From a virus: a DNA stretch of 26,332 bases. The notes below the pieces were generated by a model that saw only the letters and a list, made by a program, of their open reading frames with translations, did no database searches and had not been told where the DNA came from. A program made the position numbers and the translations under genes. Shown here in pieces: positions 1-6,438 of the stretch. Location: IMG/VR virus record IMGVR_UViG_3300035670_001109, positions 1 through 26,332 of that record; one strand, given 5' to 3'. Each line of letters begins with the position of its first letter. The first letter of the stretch is position 1.

Positions 1-1992
1 CTAACAGAGACCGGATTAACATTCCATCTATTGGAAACCAACGGCGTCCTCCTTATGGGAATCGCAGAATCCTCTGTTCCATTTGAGGTTGGTGACAAAT
101 TCTTTATAGATGTCAGATCCAGAACTCTTGCTCGTGGTGATAGGCTTACTGCTAATTACATATATGAGCTAGATTTAAATGATCCAGAGTTTTTAACTGA
201 AGCAAAAGATTTGTACAATAAACACGGAACTCCATCTGAAACTAATACACTTTCTCTTGCAGCCCAGATTGCATATGAGAATGGCGCACCTGGAATTATG
301 GCAGTACAATGTGCTCCAGCTGTTCCAAGAAGAACCATTGAAACTATACTACCCAAGGTAAATGCAGCAGGTTCCGGTGGATTCGTTGGAGCAGCAGCAG
401 GTCTTGATGATCTTATGATCACAATTCCAAGGCCAACTCTTGGGTTGAGAAATGGAAGACCCTCGGTAGATTCTAGAGTAAATATTTTTGTCATAAGAGG
501 AAATACAGAAACTCAAATTTTCCCAAACAAGTATCCATTCTATAGTTCTCAGCTACAAACTGAAGTTCAAATGTCTAACTGGATTTCGGATCCTGATAAC
601 GCCTTCTCGTATACAATCGTAAACACTCCAGCAGACGTTGTTGCCACAGGATTCCTCGGTCAGATAGGAATAGATCCAGATGGAAGTGTTTTCTTCTCCA
701 GTTCGGAAATTGACTTTAATGCATCCGATGTTGGCAAGATGATTCATATATCTAGCATGGAAAATCCATCTGGAACACTTTATGCAACTCCATCCACAAT
801 TGGATCTCAACTATATCAACCTGTTGCAGGAAGCCATTCTGCACTAGAAATTACTGATATTGTAAATGATAATAAAGTATATGTCTTAGCTGATACTGGA
901 GAGACATTCAAAACAACTCTAGATTTTGTTGATATTCAATTCTCTATAACAGATCCTTTAACAACATCTGATGATGCAGCACTTCTTCTCCATACTGATC
1001 TTGTAACATCTGGTATACTCAAGCAGGGTGACGGAATTAAAGTTTCTTATGTAGATGAAAATGATGCAGAATTCTATGATACAAACTGGTTCAATGCACT
1101 TGAAGCAATGGAAGCATTTGAATCTCAAATAATTGTTCCAGTTCCAACACAAACAATTACTCCAATCTTTAGGGCTGTCGTAAATCACTGCGAAAATATG
1201 AGCAGCATTGCTAACCGCAAAGAAAGAGTAGCCTTCATTGGAGCTCAGAAGGGTCTTAGCACCGCAGCTCTGCTGGGTACAGCTCAGCTTGCACTGGAAG
1301 ATGTTGGAGTCTTAGAAGGCATTCAAGGTGATGACCCAGAGGAGATTCTATCTGGAAGCGTAGAAGATCTAACCAATTATAAGCTAAGCGATAATTTTGA
1401 TAGCATTAGAGCCGTATATATGTACCCAGATAAAATTGTTAGAAATGTATCTGGTACAAATATAGAACTTCACGGCTTCTATATGGCTGCAGCAGCAGCT
1501 GGTTGGTTGTCGTCAAAACAGAATGTTGCAATACCACTTACATTTAAAACCCTAAGCGGATTTACTCTTACTAGAGACAAAGTCTTTAGACAAACAATTC
1601 TAAATTCACTTGGAGCAGAAGGTGCAACTGTTGTTCAGCCCGTAACTGGCGGCGGTCAAGTTCTCGCAGGAAGAACAACAAGCCAATCCGGATTTGTTGA
1701 GGATGAAGAGATTTCAATAGTATTCATCAGAGATACAGTTAAGAGAACTCTAAGAAATTCATTAAAAGGATTTATTGGAGGAGTTCAAAGCGATGATACA
1801 AATAATATTGTATCAGCCAGAGTAAACTCCATTATGTCCGCCCTTGTAACACAAGGCTTGATTACTCAATATGGAAATATTAGAGTTGAACAAGATAAAG
1901 TTGATCCAAGACAAATAAATGTCTTCCTAAGATTCACCCCAGCATACCCAATCAACTACGTCTTCATTGATATCGAAGTTGGCGTAATTTAA
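1..1992 (+). CDS. Tail sheath protein, 5'-truncated by the window edge
   Basis: Contractile tail sheath subunit, which polymerises around the tail tube and contracts to drive the tube into the host. The reading frame is open from base 1 (first codons read LTETGLTFHLLETNG), so the TTG at 31 is not the start and the true N-terminus lies upstream; 663 codons are visible. The C-terminal third has the family pattern: a segment with GFYMAAAAAGWLS near residue 492 (window numbering), then FKTLSGF, and close to the end IRDTVKRTLRNSLKGFIGG followed by a final beta-rich piece ending NYVFIDIEVGVI. These fit the conserved sheath C-terminal domain that links neighbouring subunits. A beta-rich stretch at about residues 205-330 looks like an added surface domain, making the protein longer than minimal sheaths. 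It is followed 12 bases later by the tube gene, the usual order. The role is firm; the boundary of the extra domain is inferred. Confidence 0.9.
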   Translation, partial: LTETGLTFHLLETNGVLLMGIAESSVPFEVGDKFFIDVRSRTLARGDRLTANYIYELDLNDPEFLTEAKDLYNKHGTPSETNTLSLAAQIAYENGAPGIMAVQCAPAVPRRTIETILPKVNAAGSGGFVGAAAGLDDLMITIPRPTLGLRNGRPSVDSRVNIFVIRGNTETQIFPNKYPFYSSQLQTEVQMSNWISDPDNAFSYTIVNTPADVVATGFLGQIGIDPDGSVFFSSSEIDFNASDVGKMIHISSMENPSGTLYATPSTIGSQLYQPVAGSHSALEITDIVNDNKVYVLADTGETFKTTLDFVDIQFSITDPLTTSDDAALLLHTDLVTSGILKQGDGIKVSYVDENDAEFYDTNWFNALEAMEAFESQIIVPVPTQTITPIFRAVVNHCENMSSIANRKERVAFIGAQKGLSTAALLGTAQLALEDVGVLEGIQGDDPEEILSGSVEDLTNYKLSDNFDSIRAVYMYPDKIVRNVSGTNIELHGFYMAAAAAGWLSSKQNVAIPLTFKTLSGFTLTRDKVFRQTILNSLGAEGATVVQPVTGGGQVLAGRTTSQSGFVEDEEISIVFIRDTVKRTLRNSLKGFIGGVQSDDTNNIVSARVNSIMSALVTQGLITQYGNIRVEQDKVDPRQINVFLRFTPAYPINYVFIDIEVGVI

Positions 1993-2004
1993 TAGGAGAA
2001 ACAA

Positions 2005-2634
2005 ATGGCATATCCAAGTACAGGCACACTTTTCGATAGCGCAACAGTTGAGGGAGCAAAGACTAGAACTGGTCTATCAACTCAGGTTGTCATTACAGTT
2101 AATGGCGAACCAGTTGGTGCAGTTCAAAGCTTTCAGGAAAGTCAAAGAAAGCAAAACGCCAAAATTAGAGAAGTTGGTACAGATGGAACCGTAGAGATCG
2201 TTCCACAATCTGCAACAGACTTCTCACTTACCGTTAGAAGAATGGTTTTTGATGGACTTTCCCTACCAGAGTCTATGTCAAGAGGGTTTAGAAATATTCA
2301 CTCACAAAGAATTCCATTTGACATTGTTGTTATCGATAGATTTACCGGAACAGGAAACGATGCAGTTGTTACAACTTATCATAACTGTTGGTTTAACTCT
2401 CTCGGCAAGACTTACTCATCTGATAACTATACTATCACAGAAGATGCATCACTCGATGTAGAATATATGTCGGTCAGAAGGGCAGGCGAGGCAGTAGCAC
2501 TCTCCCAAGGTGTCAATGGAGCCAGGGAGGTTGCTGGAAGACAGACAGATGCCGTAGAGCTTGCAGCAGACGCAGGAAATGCTGGACGCCGTGGCGTTCT
2601 AGACTTCCCAGGTCTAATTTCTGCAGCTTACTGA
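2005..2634 (+). CDS. Tail tube protein
   Basis: Major tail tube subunit, 209 aa, forming the rigid inner tube inside the sheath. Size and position directly after the sheath gene match the tube proteins of contractile phages. The sequence is beta-rich with an early VVITVNGEPVGAVQSFQ strand pair, a central region RRMVFDGLSLPESMSRGF, and a strand pattern YHNCWFNSLGKTYSSDNY preceding DASLDVEYMSVRR, typical of the tube beta-barrel fold. A strong ribosome binding site (TAGGAG, 1993-1998) sits 7 bases before the ATG. The gene is visibly richer in G+C than the later genes and is followed by an intrinsic terminator. The assignment rests on context plus overall resemblance rather than a catalytic motif. 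Confidence 0.85.
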   Translation: MAYPSTGTLFDSATVEGAKTRTGLSTQVVITVNGEPVGAVQSFQESQRKQNAKIREVGTDGTVEIVPQSATDFSLTVRRMVFDGLSLPESMSRGFRNIHSQRIPFDIVVIDRFTGTGNDAVVTTYHNCWFNSLGKTYSSDNYTITEDASLDVEYMSVRRAGEAVALSQGVNGAREVAGRQTDAVELAADAGNAGRRGVLDFPGLISAAY

Positions 2635-2653
2635 TAAAGATTTCTGCAATAAC

Positions 2654-2683
2654 AAAACACCATCTTAATGATGGTGTTTTTTT
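2654..2683 (+). terminator. Rho-independent terminator after the tube gene
   Basis: A perfect 11-bp stem, AAAACACCATC (2654-2664) with GATGGTGTTTT (2670-2680), closes a 5-base loop TTAAT. The stem runs into a T tract covering 2677-2683. It begins 20 bases after the tube stop codon. It should end most transcripts coming from the sheath-tube genes, separating them from the chaperone and baseplate genes. Confidence 0.88.
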
Positions 2684-2696
2684 ATTTTATGGGTAA

Positions 2697-2706
2697 AATA
2701 AATATA
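2697..2706 (+). promoter_or_regulatory. Candidate AT-rich promoter element upstream of the chaperone gene
   Basis: In the 85-base gap after the terminator the decamer AATAAATATA lies 13 bases before the ATG at 2720. Its first eight bases differ from the T4 late promoter box TATAAATA at one position, and the same decamer occurs in the gap before the 2584-aa gene (13953-13962). A promoter is expected here because the terminator would cut off upstream transcription. Against this exact site, the initiation point would fall very close to the AAGAGG ribosome binding site (2708-2713). The composition is so A+T-rich that chance matches are likely. Confidence 0.25.
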
Positions 2707-2719
2707 AAAGAGGTTTATA

Positions 2720-3166
2720 ATGCCAAGAATGCAAGGTAAATTTTCAGACAAAGAAGTTGAAGAAGATATTCAAGAGGAAGGGGAAAGGATTACATTTGAT
2801 AATCTTAAAAAAGTTCTTCTCCTAGGAAAAATAACCGAAATATTAAAAATATCTGGATTTTCATTTGAAATCTCAACTCTCTCATCGGGTGAGCAAAGAG
2901 AGATTGTTAGTAAAATTATGAAAATGCAAAGTGAAAATAAGGTATTTGATATCAGACCTCTAACTATAACTTATTGCCTTAAAACAATCAACGGAGTTCA
3001 GTTAGAAGATTTATGCGAAGATGATTCTATAAAAGATAAGGTTGATAGAAGATTAGATGTAGTCTTAAATATGCAAACTAACCTGGTCGATAGAATATTT
3101 AGAGTATATGAAAAACTACTAGAAGAGTCTAATAAGCAGATTGGTCTAGAAGATATAAAAAAATAG
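2720..3166 (+). CDS. Tail assembly chaperone, short (unshifted) form
   Basis: A 148-aa, charged, helix-rich protein between the tube and tape measure genes, the position of the tail assembly chaperones (lambda gpG, T4-like equivalents). Such chaperones bind the tape measure protein during tail assembly and are absent from the finished virion. The N-terminus is acidic (EVEEDIQEEGERITF), followed by LKKVLLLGKITEILKISGF and a central SSGEQREIVSKIMKM helix. The frame ends in Lys-Lys followed at once by TAG, exactly on a slippery heptamer, which allows a second, longer product. The ribosome binding site is AAGAGG at 2708-2713. The role is inferred from position, size and the frameshift arrangement, which together are strongly diagnostic. 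Confidence 0.82.
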   Translation: MPRMQGKFSDKEVEEDIQEEGERITFDNLKKVLLLGKITEILKISGFSFEISTLSSGEQREIVSKIMKMQSENKVFDIRPLTITYCLKTINGVQLEDLCEDDSIKDKVDRRLDVVLNMQTNLVDRIFRVYEKLLEESNKQIGLEDIKK

Positions 3167-3609
3167 CTGAGGAGCCTTTAACTAGGCTCCGCTGGGAATT
3201 ATCTAAAATATGGAAATGTCCAATAGATGACGCTAGGTTTGAGACCATCACTCCTCAGCAATGGGCGCTTTATTCTAAATTAATTTCTGAAGATAAAGAA
3301 AAAGATTTTGAAAAAAATCTGTATCTTACAGAATATCTTGCTTCATTTTGGAATTATGAAGCAGTTAAGAAGATTAAAGATCTTAGAGAATTGGATAAAG
3401 ACGAAAGATTTGATAAACCCGAAGAATTTGAAGAAAAAATTCTTTCTGGTAAAATTATTGATGATGACATTCTGGATGTTATCAAGCGAGCCAACAAACC
3501 TGCTAATTATGGTGATAATAATACAGATAATAGACGTGGAGCAAGAAAGATTCGTCTTCCCAAAGAAACTCAAGCGGTTTTTGATTTAGCAAAAAAAAGG
3601 TTTGAATAA
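2720..3609 (+). CDS. Tail assembly chaperone, long form made by -1 frameshift
   Basis: A fusion of the 148-aa chaperone with a 148-codon extension read in the -1 frame, giving about 296 aa; this is the counterpart of lambda gpGT. The shift site is 3157-3163. After the slip the next codons are ATA GCT GAG GAG CCT (I A E E P) from 3163, and the frame stays open to TAA at 3607-3609. In this frame an in-frame TAA at 3133-3135 blocks anything starting upstream, and there is no ATG with a ribosome binding site before the extension. The extension contains RLRWELSKIWKCPIDDARF and ITPQQWALYSKLISED, a tryptophan-bearing pattern resembling the T-type part of other tail chaperones, then a charged tail ending DLAKKRFE. 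Its stop overlaps the tape measure start (TAATG). The long form is expected to bind the tape measure and recruit tube subunits. Confidence 0.8.
3157..3163 (+). promoter_or_regulatory. -1 ribosomal frameshift slippery site A_AAA_AAA
   Basis: The codons ATA AAA AAA TAG at 3155-3166 hold the heptamer A AAA AAA in the correct X XXY YYZ register, immediately followed by the stop codon of the short frame. A stop next to the slippery codons slows the ribosome, and the A7 run is among the most shift-prone heptamers in bacteria. It is the only such heptamer in the interval (3136-3166) where both frames are open. Confidence 0.85.
3171..3190 (+). promoter_or_regulatory. Frameshift-stimulating RNA hairpin
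   Basis: GGAGCCT (3171-3177) pairs perfectly with AGGCTCC (3184-3190) around the six-base loop TTAACT. The stem begins seven bases after the slippery heptamer, inside the 5-9 base spacing known to stimulate -1 frameshifting. The G+C-rich stem stands out in this A+T-rich DNA. There is no T run after it, so it is not a terminator. Confidence 0.78.
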
Positions 3610-5420
3610 TGGCAGATTTTAATACAATTATTACTCAATTAAATACTGCAACACAATCACTAAAAAATTTTTTAGATGCCGGAAATGATTTAAACTCGTA
3701 TGATTTTAGCAGATCATTTGGTCAATCATCAAAATCGCTTGATGATATAGCTAGTGCTGCCAAAAATGCTGGAGGTATTCTCAAAGAAGTAGCCGATTCA
3801 CTTGGAGGTTTAACGTCTAACCTTGGAGTTGGGGGGCAGGTTATTGGCGGCTTTACAAAAGGAGTTGGAAGTTTTGCAAATACTATCGCATCATTCAGTG
3901 GTGACCTACTTAGGTTTGCGGAAACTGCGGCAGATGCTTTCGATGCTCCATCAGAAGGTATTAGATTATTAGAAAGAAACCTTTTTGATTTAGATAAAAG
4001 ATTTGGAGAATCTGCAGAAAGATCTGCGGAGTTTCAAAAAGCATTTGACTTAGAATCTGGTTCCAGATTTGCTCAAATGTTACACTTATCGACACAGGAG
4101 CAATTAAGTTTTATTCAAGCCACTTCCTCTTCAAACTTAACATTAGATCAGTTATTTACTAATATACAATATGGAACGGAAAATATTAAGCTATACCAAC
4201 TCGCTACAGGCGTTGCTACTGCAACCGGACTAGGATATGGAACAGTTGTAAGTAGCTTAAATAAGCTAATGAATGAGCAAGGTATGAGCGCTCAGCATGC
4301 GGCAAGTACCTTGGGAATGTATTCTGATATTTCTCAAAAAACAGGACTACAAATAGATGATGTTGTTTCTACATTGGAGCGTAGTGTCTCTAGCTTCTCC
4401 AAGCTTGGAATGACTGTTGAATTCGGAAGACCCGCGTTGGAAGGATTTGCAAGAATGATGAAAGATGTTGGACTTGGAATTAGTCAAGCAACTGACTTGG
4501 CAAATACTTTAACATCAACTTTGGGAGGTCTTGCTACGAATTATACTAATGCTTATTTGGTTTTTCAAAGAGGTAATATGGACCTCTCCTCAATGTCTGC
4601 TGGAGGGGGCGTTTTGGGGGCCTCAATTGGAATGCAGGCAGCTATGCTTAGGGCGGAGAAAGAACCCGGAGCTCAATCAGAAATGGCAAGCCAGTTGGTA
4701 ACTGGTTTGAGAGATACTCTTGCATCATTCGCTGGAGGAAAAATTGTAACCGTAGAAGAGGCCGCAGAATCCCCAGGATTACAAACACAGTTTTATATAC
4801 AACAGCAAATGCTAAAAAATCAATTTGGAGTTTCGGATGAAGCTTCTGCCAACAGAATTTTAGATTTGCTTTCCAGATTGGGTGAGGCAACAGAAGCTGG
4901 AGATGCTGATTCAGTTGAAGCTCTTCAGAAACAAATAGAGGAAGAAACAAAGAGCAGGGACGCTACTATGGATGCATCAGAAGTTGTGGCAAGAAGAATA
5001 GATGCACATATAGCTGTAACTAGAGCTGGATATAGGGAGCAGTTATTACAAGGACACGAGATAATTAGAAAGCTTACAAATAGTGGTATTGAAAAAGCAG
5101 AAGAAGTAATTGGAGGTTCTCCAGATCAGAGGGCTGATATGTATCGGTTAGATTTAGATAAAAAATATAAAGGTATATTCTCAATCTCTGCTGAGGAGGA
5201 GGCTGTTCTTGCGGAAGCTGGCAGAAATATGAGGACCAACCGAGAGGCTAATACAGAAGCTGCCGGAACTACAATGGGCACTGCAAGACCAGGAGAGATA
5301 CCTATGGGAAATATTACTATAAAAATTGATTTATCTCCAGAGGCTTCTAAGTTTATCCAGGTAACAAAAATGATGGATAGAGCAGCCGGAGATGCACAAA
5401 GAGGAACTGGCCCCCTATGA
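3609..5420 (+). CDS. Tail tape measure protein
   Basis: A 603-aa helix-rich, Ala/Gly/Ser-rich protein that sets tail length and occupies the tube lumen. It follows the chaperone pair directly, with its ATG overlapping the chaperone stop (TAATG), as tape measure genes do. Residues 1-50 are polar and helical. Residues of about 50-105 are glycine-rich and mildly hydrophobic (GGVGSFANTIASF-like pattern), a common tape measure feature. The middle is a long run of helices, and acidic coiled-coil-like segments lie near residues 410-460. The C-terminus has a short beta pattern, NITIKIDLSPEASKFI, that may contact the hub. No peptidase or lysozyme domain was recognised. At about 1.5 angstroms per residue it predicts a tail near 90 nm; T4 gp29 (590 aa) gives a similar length. 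Assignment rests on position and composition. Confidence 0.82.
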   Translation: MADFNTIITQLNTATQSLKNFLDAGNDLNSYDFSRSFGQSSKSLDDIASAAKNAGGILKEVADSLGGLTSNLGVGGQVIGGFTKGVGSFANTIASFSGDLLRFAETAADAFDAPSEGIRLLERNLFDLDKRFGESAERSAEFQKAFDLESGSRFAQMLHLSTQEQLSFIQATSSSNLTLDQLFTNIQYGTENIKLYQLATGVATATGLGYGTVVSSLNKLMNEQGMSAQHAASTLGMYSDISQKTGLQIDDVVSTLERSVSSFSKLGMTVEFGRPALEGFARMMKDVGLGISQATDLANTLTSTLGGLATNYTNAYLVFQRGNMDLSSMSAGGGVLGASIGMQAAMLRAEKEPGAQSEMASQLVTGLRDTLASFAGGKIVTVEEAAESPGLQTQFYIQQQMLKNQFGVSDEASANRILDLLSRLGEATEAGDADSVEALQKQIEEETKSRDATMDASEVVARRIDAHIAVTRAGYREQLLQGHEIIRKLTNSGIEKAEEVIGGSPDQRADMYRLDLDKKYKGIFSISAEEEAVLAEAGRNMRTNREANTEAAGTTMGTARPGEIPMGNITIKIDLSPEASKFIQVTKMMDRAAGDAQRGTGPL

Positions 5421-6430
5421 GTAGATCAATATTTAACAGACAAACAATAATATTTTTTCTTCCATTAAATATGGAAGCTCTGGTTGGCGGTAAGAATCCA
5501 TATTCTTCTACTAAAAATGGCGAAAATTTTTATGCCAGAAAGCAAATGTATATTAACCCAGATAATATTCAGTTTAGAGAAACTAAGCTTATTCAAGATA
5601 CTCTAACTAAGGGTGGTTATGTAGTTCAATACTTTGGAGAGCAGCTTCCATCTTTTACTGCTAATGGAACAACTGGTTCGTCTGGTATTGAGGGAATAAA
5701 TATTTTAAGAGATATTTATAGACATGAGCAAATTCAGTATAGAATTTTGTTAGCAGAGAGACAGAGAGGTCTTGCAGAAGCTGCCCTGAAAACAGCAGAA
5801 GAAGCTGAGTTATTTCTTAATCAAAAAAGAGATTCGGCAGATGGAGTATGGTCAAATATAGCTGACCTGGTTACTGGAGGAGCTTATTCTGAAACTTATG
5901 CTGGAATAAAATCAGCTATCGAAATAATAACAGAGCCATTCCAGGATAGGCCAGATTTAGAAAAATCTTCATTCAAGGCAGCTCCAACACTTGGTGCTTT
6001 GGCTACTAACATAGATATTTATTTTCAAGGTCAATTCTATAAAGGATTTTTTACAAATTTTAGCGTAACAGAAAGTACTGGAAAGCTAGGCTTATTTGAT
6101 TATAGTTTTGATTTTAAAATTACGAAAATTACCGGAAAAAGACTTAACTTCATGCCCTGGCACAGAAATCCATTGAGTGAAGATGGTGAAACTGAAATGA
6201 GTCAAAGAAATACGGTATCCAAGGGAACTGATGGTGCTTATAATTTATCATTTCCTTTAAGAGATTCCAATTCAAATTTTACTGGAGAAAGAGTTGTAAA
6301 TGACCTCTTTAACGACAGAGGAGTACCTGGTATTGATAGCTCTAGATTTAGAGATAATGATATCCAAGATTCTTTAGAAAATTTGGTACCAATTAATAGA
6401 CGAGGTTTCATTAATGGTGGAAACTCATAG
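5417..6430 (+). CDS. Tail tube/baseplate connector-like structural protein (337 aa)
   Basis: The start overlaps the tape measure stop (ATGA), so the two are translationally coupled. Residues 46-95 contain INPDNIQFRETKLIQDTLTK, GGYVVQYFGEQLP and GTTGSSGIEGI, a pattern I associate with structural proteins encoded between tape measure and hub in many phages. A charged helical insertion follows at about 100-140 (ERQRGLAEAALKTAEEAELF). A beta-rich region at about 197-250 (IDIYFQGQFYKGFFTNFSVT, then FDYSFDFKITKI) resembles tube-like domains of baseplate tube-initiator or distal-tail proteins. It probably joins the tube to the hub or forms the first ring of the baseplate. An alternative is a gp53/LysM-type wedge protein. 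The exact homology is not settled from sequence alone. Confidence 0.6.
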   Translation: MSRSIFNRQTIIFFLPLNMEALVGGKNPYSSTKNGENFYARKQMYINPDNIQFRETKLIQDTLTKGGYVVQYFGEQLPSFTANGTTGSSGIEGINILRDIYRHEQIQYRILLAERQRGLAEAALKTAEEAELFLNQKRDSADGVWSNIADLVTGGAYSETYAGIKSAIEIITEPFQDRPDLEKSSFKAAPTLGALATNIDIYFQGQFYKGFFTNFSVTESTGKLGLFDYSFDFKITKITGKRLNFMPWHRNPLSEDGETEMSQRNTVSKGTDGAYNLSFPLRDSNSNFTGERVVNDLFNDRGVPGIDSSRFRDNDIQDSLENLVPINRRGFINGGNS

Positions 6431-6438
6431 GAGAATTT

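Noticed and set aside
156-494. A 112-aa minus-strand frame inside the sheath gene
   Set aside because: It is antisense to a confidently identified sheath gene with no independent support.
31-1992. The TTG at 31 as the sheath start codon
   Set aside because: The frame is open to base 1, no ribosome binding site precedes TTG, and sheath proteins have a further N-terminal portion. The gene is cut by the window edge.
3308-3589. A 93-aa plus-strand frame overlapping the chaperone extension
   Set aside because: It is a different frame from the chaperone extension, with a low-complexity Leu/Ile/Lys-rich translation typical of shadow frames; it has no fitting ribosome site.
3391-3609. A separate 72-aa gene starting at TTG 3391
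   Set aside because: It is the C-terminal part of the -1 frame extension of the chaperone. The frame is open back to 3136, the TTG has no ribosome binding site, and the frameshift elements explain it.
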